Positions 33,860-42,932 of a DNA stretch of 64,000 nt are shown in pieces. Within the stretch, counting starts at the first letter, position 1; each line of letters begins with the position of its first letter. The notes under the pieces are model-generated. The model was given only the letters and a program-made list of their open reading frames with translations, had not been told where the DNA came from and did not search any database. Made by a program: the position numbers and the translations under genes. This DNA is from an uncultured Roseovarius sp. (GTDB lineage Bacteria; Pseudomonadota; Alphaproteobacteria; Rhodobacterales; Rhodobacteraceae). Location of the stretch: assembly GCA_947497295.1 (NCBI GenBank), contig CANMFU010000012.1, positions 1 to 64,000 of the forward strand, written 5' to 3'.

Positions 33860-34981
33860 TTGCCGACATGCAAAACACGCGCACGCAGCCGTGCCATCGT
33901 CCTCATTTTCGCGCTGCTTCTGGGCGCCTTCCCGGCAGCCGCGCAGCAGAACGCCGCTGGAGAAACCGCGCAACCGCCACAACATACCGGCCCGCTGATC
34001 ATTGCGACCAAGGATGCGCCGCCCTTTGCCTTTGTCGGGGCGGACGGAGAATGGACGGGCATCGCCATTGACGTCGTCACCGCCATTGCCGCCGATCTGG
34101 ATCGCACCGTCGAATGGCAAGAGGATACGCTTAGCGGTATGCTGGACGCGGTTGCATCTGGCGACGTGGATGCCGCTGCCGCCGCCATCACGATCACGCC
34201 GGCGCGCGAGGCAAATCTGGATTTCACCTTCCCCTTCTACACCACCGGCCTCGGCATTGCCGTCGATCCCGAGGCTGGGGGCGGCTGGTTTCAGGTCGTG
34301 CGCAACCTGTTCACCTGGCAGTTCGCCGTCGCCATCGCCACGCTTGCCACTGTCCTTCTGGCCGCCGGCGCCGCCGTCTGGGCGTTCGAGCGTCGTAGCA
34401 ACGAAGAGTTCCCACCAGACGCCGTCCAGGGCCTTGGCGATGGATTCTGGTGGGCGGCGGTGACAATGACCACTGTCGGCTACGGGGACAAATCGCCGCG
34501 TACATTGGGCGGGCGGATCGTCGGCGTCATCTGGATGTTCACCGCCATGCTGATCGTCGCCAGCTTTACCGCGGCCATTGCCGCGTCCCTGACCGTTGGC
34601 AGCCTGGGCACGCCCATTCAAAGTGTCGCGGATTTGAAAAACTACCGTATCGGCGTGATCCGCGACACCACCAGCGCCGAGGAAATGGCCACGCGCGGCA
34701 TGCGCATCGCGCATTTCGATCAGGTATCGGACGGGTTCAACGCCTTGCTGGACGGACGCATCGGCGCTTTTGTTTACGACAAGCCACTGATGCAATATAT
34801 CGCGCTGCAGAACTATGAGGGCGCGGTGCGCATCCTCGAAGATGCGATCGGCAGGCAGGATTACGGCATTGCCTTGCCCACCGATTCCGAACTGCGCGAG
34901 CCGATGAACCGCGCTCTGCTCAGCTATCTGCGCAGCGACGACTGGACGCGCGTGCAGAACCGGTATCTGGGCAACAACTGA
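33860..34981 (+). CDS. GluR0-like ligand-gated potassium channel (periplasmic-binding-protein domain plus pore)
   Basis: The 373-residue protein combines an SBP-3 amino-acid-binding domain with a pore. The order is signal peptide (about 1–29), S1 lobe starting PLIIATKDAPPFAF with the ligand arginine in ITPAREAN, and M1 (about 150–174). The P-loop carries the K+ selectivity filter TVGYGD (205–210), and M2 (about 219–245) and the S2 lobe (RIGVIRDTTSAEEM onward) complete the chain. This S1–M1–P–M2–S2 order is that of prokaryotic ionotropic glutamate receptors. TTG 33860 gives a good signal peptide and has AAGGGAGG nine bases upstream, so I prefer it to ATG 33797. The ligand is unknown. An alternative label would be 'transporter substrate-binding protein with ion channel domain'. 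Confidence 0.85.
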   Translation: MPTCKTRARSRAIVLIFALLLGAFPAAAQQNAAGETAQPPQHTGPLIIATKDAPPFAFVGADGEWTGIAIDVVTAIAADLDRTVEWQEDTLSGMLDAVASGDVDAAAAAITITPAREANLDFTFPFYTTGLGIAVDPEAGGGWFQVVRNLFTWQFAVAIATLATVLLAAGAAVWAFERRSNEEFPPDAVQGLGDGFWWAAVTMTTVGYGDKSPRTLGGRIVGVIWMFTAMLIVASFTAAIAASLTVGSLGTPIQSVADLKNYRIGVIRDTTSAEEMATRGMRIAHFDQVSDGFNALLDGRIGAFVYDKPLMQYIALQNYEGAVRILEDAIGRQDYGIALPTDSELREPMNRALLSYLRSDDWTRVQNRYLGNN

Positions 34982-35061
34982 CCGCCCCTGGCGGCACATC
35001 TGGACAAGACCGGCGCAAGGTGCTTTGCCTCTGCGCAAAATAACCCGAAAGGATGCATGAC

Positions 35062-36531
35062 ATGAGCAAGACCGATCTGAAATCCCTGCTCAAGGACCCC
35101 GGCCTGCTGGCCGACAAATCCTATGTGAACGGCGAATGGGTCAGCGGCGACGCGACGTTCGACGTGACAAACCCCGCGCGCGGCGATGTGATTGCCCAAG
35201 TCGCGGACCTCAGCCGCGATCAGGTGGCCGATGCCATCGCCGCTGCCGAAAAGGCCCAGAAGGAATGGGCAAAATGGACCGGCAAGGAGCGCGCGAATGT
35301 GATGCGCAAGTGGTTCGATCTGATGATGGAACATCAGGACGATCTGGGCATTATCCTGACCGCCGAGCAGGGCAAGCCGCTGGCCGAGGCCAAAGGCGAG
35401 GTTGCCTATGGCGCGTCCTTCATCGAATTCTTCGCCGAAGAGGCCAAGCGCGTCTATGGCGAGACGATCCCCGGCCACCAGCGCGACAAACGCATCACGG
35501 TCATCAAGCAGCCCATCGGCGTCGCCGCGTCGATCACACCGTGGAACTTCCCCAATGCGATGATCACCCGCAAGGCCGCGCCCGCGCTGGCCGCCGGCTG
35601 TGCCTTTGTCGGCCGCCCGGCCAAGGAAACCCCGCTGAGCGCCACCGCCATGGGCGTTCTGGCCGAACGTGCCGGCATCCCGGCGGGCGTGTTCAACATC
35701 GTCACCTCCTCGCGGTCCTCGGACATCGGCAAGGAATTCTGCGAGAACCCCGCCGTGCGCAAGCTGACCTTCACAGGGTCGACCGAAGTGGGCCGCATCC
35801 TGCTGAAACAGGCCGCTGATCAGGTCATGAAATGCTCGATGGAGCTGGGCGGCAACGCACCCTTCATCGTGTTCGACGATGCCGATCTGGATGCGGCCGT
35901 CGAGGGCGCGATCCTGTGCAAGTTCCGCAACAACGGCCAGACCTGCGTCTGCGCCAACCGCATCTATGTGCAGGCCGGCGTCTATGACGCCTTCGCCGAA
36001 AAGCTGAAGGTGGCTGTTGAAAAGCTGAACATGGGCGATGGTCTGAAAGAGGGCATCGATCTTGGCCCGCTCATCAATGCCGATGCAATCGTGAAGGTGC
36101 AGGAACATGTCGCCGACGCCAAATCCAAGGGCGGCACCGTCATCCTGGGCGGCGGCGAGCCGGCCCAGCGTGAGGGTCATTTCCTGCCCCCGACCATCAT
36201 CACCGGCGCGACGCAGGACATGCAGTTTGCCACGGACGAGACGTTCGGCCCGCTGGCGCCGCTGTTCAAGTTCGACACCGTGGACGATGTGATCGCCATG
36301 GCCAATGACACGATCTTTGGCCTTGCCAGCTATTTCTACGCCAAGGATCTGAGCCGCGTCTACAAGGTGGCCGAGGCGCTGGAATACGGCATCGTCGGCG
36401 TCAACACCGGCATCATCTCAACCGAGGTGGCCCCCTTCGGCGGCGTCAAGCAGTCCGGCCTTGGCCGCGAAGGCAGCCACCACGGCATCGAGGACTATCT
36501 GGAAATGAAATACATCTGCATGTCGGTCTGA
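35062..36531 (+). CDS. gabD: NAD(P)-dependent succinate-semialdehyde dehydrogenase
   Basis: The 489-residue aldehyde dehydrogenase has catalytic Cys295 in NNGQTCVCANR and general base Glu261 in SMELGGNAP. The cofactor-loop TFTGSTEVGR and the substrate-side motif VGVNTGIISTEVAPFGG are typical of GabD-type enzymes. It oxidises succinate semialdehyde to succinate, as in GABA breakdown, but relatives act on glutarate semialdehyde. ATG 35062 has AAAGGA eight bases upstream; ATG 35053 would overlap that site. No gabT is nearby. Confidence 0.85.
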   Translation: MSKTDLKSLLKDPGLLADKSYVNGEWVSGDATFDVTNPARGDVIAQVADLSRDQVADAIAAAEKAQKEWAKWTGKERANVMRKWFDLMMEHQDDLGIILTAEQGKPLAEAKGEVAYGASFIEFFAEEAKRVYGETIPGHQRDKRITVIKQPIGVAASITPWNFPNAMITRKAAPALAAGCAFVGRPAKETPLSATAMGVLAERAGIPAGVFNIVTSSRSSDIGKEFCENPAVRKLTFTGSTEVGRILLKQAADQVMKCSMELGGNAPFIVFDDADLDAAVEGAILCKFRNNGQTCVCANRIYVQAGVYDAFAEKLKVAVEKLNMGDGLKEGIDLGPLINADAIVKVQEHVADAKSKGGTVILGGGEPAQREGHFLPPTIITGATQDMQFATDETFGPLAPLFKFDTVDDVIAMANDTIFGLASYFYAKDLSRVYKVAEALEYGIVGVNTGIISTEVAPFGGVKQSGLGREGSHHGIEDYLEMKYICMSV

Positions 36532-36558
36532 GCTTCGGACCGCTGATGCCAAAAAATT

Positions 36559-36590
36559 GCGCCCCGCCGGATAACCGGCGGGGCGCTTTC
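36559..36590. terminator. Bidirectional terminator between gabD and hsp20
   Basis: GCGCCCCGCCGG/CCGGCGGGGCGC is a perfect 12-base stem with an ATAA loop (36559–36586). It is followed by TTTCGTCTTA on the plus strand and by AATTTTTT on the minus strand, so it serves both convergent genes. Confidence 0.9.
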
Positions 36591-36593
36591 GTC

Positions 36594-37061
36594 TTAGTTG
36601 ACGGCTTTGGCGTCGACGACTTCATTATCGCTGGCGCCACGGCTCTCGATCGTGATGCGGCGCGGCTTTAGCGCTTCGGGCACCTCGCGCACCAGATCGA
36701 TGTGCAGCATGCCATCGGCATGGCTTGCGCCGGTCACGCGCACATGGTCGGCCAGCTGAAAGCGCCGCTCGAACGCGCGGGTCGCGATACCGCGATGCAG
36801 ATAGGTGCGCTCGGTCCCGTCATCGGCCTTCTGGGCCGAAACGAACAGCGCGCCATCGCGCAGCTCGACAGACAGATCCGCCTCGGCAAAGCCCGCCACG
36901 GCGATCGAGATCCGCCAGCCATCTTCGGCGATCTTTTCAATGTTATAAGGGGGATAGGTCGGCTGGGCGACATCGCTGGTCAGGACACGGTCCATCATGT
37001 CCGCGATCTGGTCAAAGCCAACAGTGGCCCGATACAGCGGGGCCAGGTCAAAGTTTCGCAT
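36594..37061 (-). CDS. Hsp20/alpha-crystallin small heat-shock protein
   Basis: The 155-residue chaperone opens with MRNFDLAPLYRATVGFDQI, the IbpA-like start. Its alpha-crystallin domain (about 38–130) contains YNIEKIAEDGWRISIAVAGF and the GILHIDL-type ending, here GMLHIDLVREVPEALKPRRI, with a C-terminal I-x-I anchoring motif (ITI). It holds unfolding proteins for refolding. GGAGGA precedes the ATG. The minus-strand upstream sequence holds CTTGAAT, a possible −35 of a heat-shock sigma promoter, but no matching −10 was convincing. Confidence 0.92.
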   Translation of the reverse strand: MRNFDLAPLYRATVGFDQIADMMDRVLTSDVAQPTYPPYNIEKIAEDGWRISIAVAGFAEADLSVELRDGALFVSAQKADDGTERTYLHRGIATRAFERRFQLADHVRVTGASHADGMLHIDLVREVPEALKPRRITIESRGASDNEVVDAKAVN

Positions 37062-37125
37062 GGGTCATCCTCCATTGAGCGATAACGATAGGAAATGCCT
37101 TCCCTCATGGGACAGGCGGGTGGTT

Positions 37126-37150
37126 GGCCGGACCCTTACGGCGTCCGGCC
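37126..37150 (-). terminator. Hairpin after the secreted protease pair
   Basis: GGCCGGAC/GTCCGGCC (37126–37133 and 37143–37150) forms an 8-base stem 50 bases after the stop of the protease gene. A T run is missing, so termination is uncertain. It also lies in the hsp20 upstream region. Confidence 0.4.
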
Positions 37151-37199
37151 CCATTAATCTGGTGAAGCGGCGCTGCGGATTCAAGCCCCGCCGAACACC

Positions 37200-37997
37200 T
37201 CACGGTTTTTGAAATTTTGCGCCGATGCCGCCACCGCCCTGACCCACCTGGACGCGGCGCGGAGCGGCCGGCGCGATACGCGGCGCCGCTCGCAGCGCTC
37301 GTTTCAGATCGCGCACCAGATCCGGCAACTGCATCCCATAGGCCGCATCGCCGCCGCCGGACGAAATCAGCGAAACGATGCGCGCGTTGCCGCCCGCAGA
37401 CCGCACGAAAACCGGCGCCCCGGATGATCCGAAGGTGACATCGCAGTCGAATTTAAGCACGCCCTGCCCTGCGCCCGTCACCGCGCAATCACGCTGCCAC
37501 GACAGCGCCGCATCGCGCCCGCGACCATAGGACACGACGCTGACGTGCAGCCCCGCGCGCCCTTCGCCTGCCAAAACGAATGGACTGGCCACCGCCGCCG
37601 GGATCGCATCCGACAGCTTCAAAAGAGCCACATCATGGCGCATCATTTCGGCAGTCAGATTCGGGCTGGGCGTGTACCCTTGATGCGCCACAACTTGTGC
37701 AACCCCGCTTTGCGAGATGAAATCGCCGTCGCGCAGTCCCGCGCGGAATGTCATCGCCTGTGCCGGGATGAGCGCGCCATCGTCGTCATAAACGCAATGC
37801 GCCGCCGTCAGGACCAGATCCGGTGCGATCAGCGATCCGGTGCAATAACCGCCCTTTCCCAGCTCCAACCGGCCAACCGCCTCCCAGCCGAACAGGTCGT
37901 CCCGGTCCGTCAGGCGGATCAGGCCGCCCGCGGCCACTGGCAGCGCCATCACCGCGCAGATAAACGCAGCAAAAAGAGATGCGGTGCGCGCCCTCAT
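37200..37997 (-). CDS. Secreted trypsin-like serine protease, paralogue A
   Basis: The 265-residue precursor has a Sec signal peptide (about 1–23, cut after PVAA|GG or close by). The S1 peptidase triad is His67 (LTAAHCVY), Asp122 (RHDVALLKL) and Ser192 (FGSSGAPVF). The G-S-S-G-x-P active site resembles the V8/glutamyl endopeptidase branch. It follows paralogue B with a four-base overlap. Both proteins end in GAKFxKP (here GAKFQKP), a shared C-terminal tag of unknown purpose. It is predicted to be periplasmic or secreted. Confidence 0.85.
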   Translation of the reverse strand: MRARTASLFAAFICAVMALPVAAGGLIRLTDRDDLFGWEAVGRLELGKGGYCTGSLIAPDLVLTAAHCVYDDDGALIPAQAMTFRAGLRDGDFISQSGVAQVVAHQGYTPSPNLTAEMMRHDVALLKLSDAIPAAVASPFVLAGEGRAGLHVSVVSYGRGRDAALSWQRDCAVTGAGQGVLKFDCDVTFGSSGAPVFVRSAGGNARIVSLISSGGGDAAYGMQLPDLVRDLKRALRAAPRIAPAAPRRVQVGQGGGGIGAKFQKP

Positions 37998-38815
37998 GGC
38001 TTGGCAAACTTGGCGCCGGTCTGGCGCGGCACCCCAACGACCGTCATGTAAGTGCCCGCCCCGGCACGCAGCCCACCGCCCGAGGCCAGCTCGGCGCGCA
38101 GAACCTCAAGCGGCGCTTCCAACTGAGTGCCCAGCGATACCTTTTCACCGTCGACCTCGGCCATCGCCGACACCACCGAAACCACACGCGGCGCGCCGCC
38201 ATCAAACGTGAATATGGGCGAGCCGGAACTGCCGTAATCCACGTCACATGACATCACCAGCACGCCCTGCTGATTGGCGATCACATCGCACACCTCTTGC
38301 AAGGATGGCGCATCGGAGCGGCCCTTTGCATAGCTGACAACGCCAACGCGCTGGCCGGTTTGCGGCCGCTTATCGGTGTCGAAGGGCACCACACGAGCGT
38401 TGCGGATCGGATGGCGCAGCTCCAGCAGAGCAACATCATTGCGCACGCGTTCGGCCGCCACCTCGCCGCCGGAAACATAGGCCGGATGTACCACCGCACG
38501 GCGAACCCAACGATAGGCCGAAGCGCGCCCGTAGCGCCACCCGGCCAGAAACTCGATCTTTTCATCATTCAGCCGCGCGCCGGTCGTCTTGTCAAACAAA
38601 CAATGTGCCGCCGTCAGCACCAGATCGGGCGCGATCAGCGCCCCGGTGCAAAACCCGCGCCCTGCCAGATCCAGTCGGCCCACAGCCTCCCAGCCGCGCC
38701 CGTCATCACCCGTATCCAGGCGTTGCAGTTCAGTATTCCTTAACCGGCTATCCTGCGCCTGAGCAGCAGATACGGCCAAGGCAACCGTCAGGGCCGCAAT
38801 CAGATGGCGCAGCAT
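37994..38815 (-). CDS. Secreted trypsin-like serine protease, paralogue B
   Basis: The 273-residue precursor has a signal peptide (about 1–20, AQA|QD). Its triad is His71 (LTAAHCLF), Asp127 (RNDVALLEL) and Ser197 (YGSSGSPIF). The core phrase GWEAVGRLxL and the spacing CTGxLIAPDLVLTAAHC are identical in style to paralogue A, so the two arose by tandem duplication. The C-terminus is GAKFAKP. Four-base overlap with paralogue A implies coupled translation. It lies downstream of glcF on the same strand but 60 bases away. Confidence 0.85.
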   Translation of the reverse strand: MLRHLIAALTVALAVSAAQAQDSRLRNTELQRLDTGDDGRGWEAVGRLDLAGRGFCTGALIAPDLVLTAAHCLFDKTTGARLNDEKIEFLAGWRYGRASAYRWVRRAVVHPAYVSGGEVAAERVRNDVALLELRHPIRNARVVPFDTDKRPQTGQRVGVVSYAKGRSDAPSLQEVCDVIANQQGVLVMSCDVDYGSSGSPIFTFDGGAPRVVSVVSAMAEVDGEKVSLGTQLEAPLEVLRAELASGGGLRAGAGTYMTVVGVPRQTGAKFAKP

Positions 38816-38875
38816 GCATGTCTCCGATATCCCGATGGTCGCCTAATCCGTAATACCGGCGCTTTGGGGCAAAAT

Positions 38876-40186
38876 TTAGGCACTCGGCACGGCAGACACC
38901 CGGCCAACCAAACTGGGCGGCACTGGCCCGCCCGTCGCCCAGTCCAGCAATTCGACCGTATGCACCACCGGCACATCGGTGCCGCCGCCGATCTGCATCA
39001 TGCAGCCAATATTGCCTGCCGCGATGATATCGGGCGCACGCGCCTCAAGCGTCTGAATCTTGCGCTGCTTCAACTGGCGCGAAATTACCGGCTGCATCAG
39101 ATTATATGTCCCGGCCGAGCCGCAGCACAGGTGGCTGTCCGCCGGCTCGACCACCTCAAAACCGGCCCGCCGCAGCAAATCCTTCGGGGCGGTCTTGATC
39201 TGCTGGCCATGTTGCAGTGAACAGGCCGCGTGATAGGCCACGCGTAGCCCGTTTGCAGCGCCCTCTGGCAGATCCAGCTCTGCCAGCAGTTCAGTCACAT
39301 CCATTGCCCGCGCCGACACCCGCGCTGCGTCCACCGCCAACGCCTCGTTGCGAAACATATGGCCGTAATCCTTGACCGTCGTGCCGCAGCCGGAGGTGTT
39401 GATGACAATTCCATCAAGCCCCTCGCCATTCATCTCCGCCGTCCACGCCTGGATATTACCAGCCGCTGCCGCATGGCTCTCGCCGGTTTTGCCCATATGA
39501 TGCACCAGCGCGCCGCAGCACCCTGCGCCATCTGCTATCACCACCTCGCATCCCAGCCGGGTCAGCAGGCGGATGGTGGCATCGTTGATGTCGGTATTCA
39601 GCGCCTTCTGCGCGCAGCCGGTCATCAGCGCCACCCGCTTGCGGCGTGGCTCTGCGGGCGCAAAACTCTGCGGATCGTCATTGCGGCTGACCGGCGGGAT
39701 CTGCCGCGGCGCCATCTCCAGCATCGCGCGCAGCCGCGCATCCGGCATCAGCCGCGCAAACGGACGCGCCGCCTTGGCCCCCAGCAAGGCCAGGCGAAAC
39801 CGCATCGGATAGGGCAGGATCCGCGCCAGCATCCAGCGCAGCGCGCGCTCGCCCATGGGACGCTTGTAGCGTTCCTCGATATAGGCGCGGGCGTGGTCGA
39901 CCAGATGCATGTAATGCACGCCCGAGGGGCAGGTCGTCATGCAGGCCAGGCACGACAGGCAGCGGTCGATATGCAGCACCGTCTTGGCATCCGGCACGCG
40001 GTCATTCTCCAGCATGTCCTTGATCAGGTAGATCCGGCCGCGCGGGCTGTCCAGTTCATCGCCGAGGATCTGATAGGTCGGACACGTCGCCGTGCAAAAA
40101 CCACAATGCACGCACGCCCGCAGGATCTCGTTTGAACGTGCGGTATCGGAATCGGTCAGTTGCTCGGGCGTGAAATGGGTCTGCAT
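38876..40186 (-). CDS. glcF: Glycolate oxidase iron–sulfur subunit
   Basis: The 436-residue protein has two ferredoxin-type clusters (CVHCGFCTATCPTY near 27–40 and CLSCLACMTTCPSG near 77–90). Two cysteine-rich CCG-type domains follow (GCCGALVHHMG and CCGSAGTYNLMQP). It carries electrons from GlcD/GlcE flavin to the membrane quinone pool during glycolate oxidation to glyoxylate. Its start overlaps the glcE stop by one base (TGATG), so glcE and glcF are translationally coupled. Confidence 0.92.
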   Translation of the reverse strand: MQTHFTPEQLTDSDTARSNEILRACVHCGFCTATCPTYQILGDELDSPRGRIYLIKDMLENDRVPDAKTVLHIDRCLSCLACMTTCPSGVHYMHLVDHARAYIEERYKRPMGERALRWMLARILPYPMRFRLALLGAKAARPFARLMPDARLRAMLEMAPRQIPPVSRNDDPQSFAPAEPRRKRVALMTGCAQKALNTDINDATIRLLTRLGCEVVIADGAGCCGALVHHMGKTGESHAAAAGNIQAWTAEMNGEGLDGIVINTSGCGTTVKDYGHMFRNEALAVDAARVSARAMDVTELLAELDLPEGAANGLRVAYHAACSLQHGQQIKTAPKDLLRRAGFEVVEPADSHLCCGSAGTYNLMQPVISRQLKQRKIQTLEARAPDIIAAGNIGCMMQIGGGTDVPVVHTVELLDWATGGPVPPSLVGRVSAVPSA

Positions 40187-41310
40187 CAGATGGTCCTTTC
40201 CGGCGGCGCCATCAACCCGGCGTTGAAGATCCCTCGCGGGTCAAAACGCGCGCGCAAGCCAGCCTCAATCAGCGCCAGCGACGGCGCCGGTTGCGCAAAC
40301 ACGCCCAACCGCACCCGCGTCTCCTGCCCCGCCCGCACCAGAGTGGCATGACCATCGAACTGGCCGAGCGCAGCGCGCACATCCGTCCCCTCCGGCACAC
40401 GCAGCCATATCAGCCCGCCGCCCCAGTCAAACATCGCATCCGCCCCAGGCACGCGCGCCGCCAGCGCAGGTCCGTCCGAAGGGCGGGCAGACACGCGCCA
40501 CACATCGCCGTCCGCCTGCAGCGCCTTAACATCGCGCACATCGCGCCAGATATCTATGGCATCCGGCAAAACCTGCCAGTCGCCAAACTCCGCCAAAACC
40601 GCACATAGCCGCTCAGCCCGATAGTTGACCGAGGCCGCAAATCCCTCCAGCCGGATCAGGGTGCGTGCCTGCCCTGCCGCCACGTGCGCCGCGCCGGACA
40701 CCTCAAAGGGCGATCCCAATGCGCGCGACAGCGCTGCGACAGCGCGCGCCGCCTCCAGCCCGTCCAGCGCCAGCGTGGCCGAGGCCCGTGCCACCGGCAG
40801 CACCTTCAGCGACACCTCGGTCAGCACACCCAGCGTACCATGGCTGCCCGCCATAAGCCGCGCCAGATCATAGCCGGTGACATTTTTCATCACCCGCCCG
40901 CCATTCTTCAGCACACGTCCCGCGCCATCAACAAACCGCACGCCCAGCAGAAAATCGCGGCACGCCCCAACGGAAATACGCCGCGGCCCCGATACATTCG
41001 CCGCCACCATCCCCCCGATCGTCGGCGCGCCTTGCGTGCCCAGCAGCCCGCGATGATCCATCGGCTCGAACGGCAGCGCCTGCCCCTCATCCGCCAGCAG
41101 CGCATCAACCTCGGCCAGCGGCGTGCCGGCCTGCACCACCAGCGTCAGCGCCCCAGGTTCGTACAGCGTCACACCGCTCAGCCCCGCCGTCGACAGCTCC
41201 TCGCCCTGCGCGACACCAAAACTGCGCGTACCGCCCCCAACAATACGCAGCGGCCCAGCGGCCTCCGCCACAATCTGCGCAAGTTCTTCTTCTGTGCCCG
41301 GACCCATCAC
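40186..41310 (-). CDS. glcE: Glycolate oxidase FAD-binding subunit
   Basis: The 374-residue protein has an FAD-binding type 4 domain, with PTIGGMVAANVSGPRRISVG and NVTGYDLARLMAGSHGTLGV as the flavin-contact segments. It is the shorter paralogue of GlcD, in the usual glcD–glcE–glcF order. The glcD stop is 55 bases upstream, and that gap contains a copy of the dispersed repeat. Confidence 0.9.
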   Translation of the reverse strand: MMGPGTEEELAQIVAEAAGPLRIVGGGTRSFGVAQGEELSTAGLSGVTLYEPGALTLVVQAGTPLAEVDALLADEGQALPFEPMDHRGLLGTQGAPTIGGMVAANVSGPRRISVGACRDFLLGVRFVDGAGRVLKNGGRVMKNVTGYDLARLMAGSHGTLGVLTEVSLKVLPVARASATLALDGLEAARAVAALSRALGSPFEVSGAAHVAAGQARTLIRLEGFAASVNYRAERLCAVLAEFGDWQVLPDAIDIWRDVRDVKALQADGDVWRVSARPSDGPALAARVPGADAMFDWGGGLIWLRVPEGTDVRAALGQFDGHATLVRAGQETRVRLGVFAQPAPSLALIEAGLRARFDPRGIFNAGLMAPPERTI

Positions 41311-41332
41311 TTTCTTCTTGCCTTAAATATCC
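41311..41332 (+). repeat. Dispersed intergenic repeat, copy 4
   Basis: TTTCTTCTTGCCTTAAATAT followed by CC matches the six-copy consensus. It begins at the base next to the glcE start codon, in the glcD–glcE gap, so it covers the place where a ribosome site would be expected. Confidence 0.6.
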
Positions 41333-41365
41333 AAGAACGCCCGCCACAAACGCAGGCTCCTGCCC

Positions 41366-42805
41366 TCATTGCGCCGCCATCCGCCGCGCGGCGCTTTGCG
41401 CCAGCGGAAACACCTTTGCCGGGTTCAGTAGCCAGCCGGGATCGAACACGTCCTTGACGGCCATTTGCATGTCCAGATCCTCGGGCGTGAACTGGTAATC
41501 CATCAAATCACGCTTCTCGATACCCACCCCATGCTCGCCGGTCAGACATCCACCAACCTCTACGCACAGCTTCAAAATTTCGGCCCCCAGCGCCTCGCAT
41601 TTTTCCTGCTCGCCGGGCGTGTTGGCATCGTAGATGATCAGAGGGTGCATATTGCCATCCCCGGCGTGGAATACGTTGCCGACCTGCAACCCGAACTCAT
41701 CCGACATCTCGCCAATCCGGCGCAGCACGAACGGAAGCTGACTGACCGGAATGGTCCCATCCAGACACATGTAGTCGCCCATTTGCCCCATCGCGCCGAA
41801 CGCAGACTTGCGGCCCAGCCAGATCCGCGCCGCCTCCTCCTCCGATGCGCTTTCGCGTAGCTCTATCGGATTATGTCGCCGGGCGATCTCGAGGATGATC
41901 TCAAGCTGCTCGTCAATCTCGGCCGGGCTGCCTTCCACCTCAACGATCAGCAGCGCCTCGCAATCAGGGTATCCTGCATGGGCAAAGGCCTCGGTCGCGC
42001 GGATGCAGGGCCGGTCCATGAATTCGATGGCGACGGGCAGGACGCCCGCCTTGATGATGTCGGACACACAGGCGCCCGCCACCTCACTGCTGGCGTAGCC
42101 GATCAGCACCGGGCGCGCGCCCTCGGGCTTGGGCAGGATGCGCAACGTCGCCTCGGTGACGACACCCAGCTGCCCTTCGCTGCCGCAAATCAGCGCCAGC
42201 AGATCCAGACCGCCGGCATCAAGATACGCTCCGCCGATCTCATGCACCGTTCCGTCCATCGTCACCAGTGTCACACCCAGAAGGTTGTTCGTTGTCACAC
42301 CGTATTTCAGGCAATGCGCGCCGCCCGAGTTCATCGCGATATTCCCGGCGATGGCGCAGGCCAGTTGGCTGCTGGGGTCGGGCGCGTAGAAAAATCCGTC
42401 TTGCTCAACGGCGCCCGTCACGCTCAGGTTCGTGCGGCCTGACCCCACCCGAATGGCGCGATTTGCCAGATCGGTTTCCAACACCTCATTGAGCCGGGCA
42501 ATGCCCAGCACGACGCTGTCGGCAGTCGGCAACGACCCTCCCGCCAGCGACGTGCCCGCCCCGCGCGGCACAACCGGCACGCGCATTTCATGGCACAGGC
42601 GCAGCACCGTCGCCACCTCATCGGTGGTGCGCGGAAGAGCGACCGCCAAGGGGGCGCAGCGATAGGCGCTGAGCGCATCACACTCATACGCACGCGTCTC
42701 GGCAATGTCGGAAATGATCGTGCCGGGCGGCAGCGCTGCGGCCAGACGCGCCACGATTTGCGCCTTGCGCGCGACGGTTTCCGCGTTGGGTGTCGGCATC
42801 TCCAT
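41366..42805 (-). CDS. glcD: Glycolate oxidase catalytic subunit
   Basis: The 479-residue flavoprotein is of the FAD-linked oxidase type. The FAD site includes VVPRGAGTSLAGGSLP and GNIAMNSGGAHCLKYGVT, and the C-terminal half has GNVFHAGDGNMHPLI and GCLTGEHGVGIEKRDLM, typical of GlcD. With GlcE and GlcF it oxidises glycolate (a phytoplankton exudate and photorespiration product) to glyoxylate. ATG 42805 (MEMPTPNAETV) has AGGAGGAT just upstream, so I prefer it to more distal starts. No GlcC regulator is adjacent. Confidence 0.92.
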   Translation of the reverse strand: MEMPTPNAETVARKAQIVARLAAALPPGTIISDIAETRAYECDALSAYRCAPLAVALPRTTDEVATVLRLCHEMRVPVVPRGAGTSLAGGSLPTADSVVLGIARLNEVLETDLANRAIRVGSGRTNLSVTGAVEQDGFFYAPDPSSQLACAIAGNIAMNSGGAHCLKYGVTTNNLLGVTLVTMDGTVHEIGGAYLDAGGLDLLALICGSEGQLGVVTEATLRILPKPEGARPVLIGYASSEVAGACVSDIIKAGVLPVAIEFMDRPCIRATEAFAHAGYPDCEALLIVEVEGSPAEIDEQLEIILEIARRHNPIELRESASEEEAARIWLGRKSAFGAMGQMGDYMCLDGTIPVSQLPFVLRRIGEMSDEFGLQVGNVFHAGDGNMHPLIIYDANTPGEQEKCEALGAEILKLCVEVGGCLTGEHGVGIEKRDLMDYQFTPEDLDMQMAVKDVFDPGWLLNPAKVFPLAQSAARRMAAQ

Positions 42806-42932
42806 TGGCCATCCTCCTGCGCCAGAACGGTAGCCAAGCGCCGCGCGCATGGCAAGAAGCAACGGGACATGCGCGCACCAGTTGCCCCGCCGTCAGTTGC
42901 CGCAACACTGGTAGTGCCGCCGCACTGATCCA

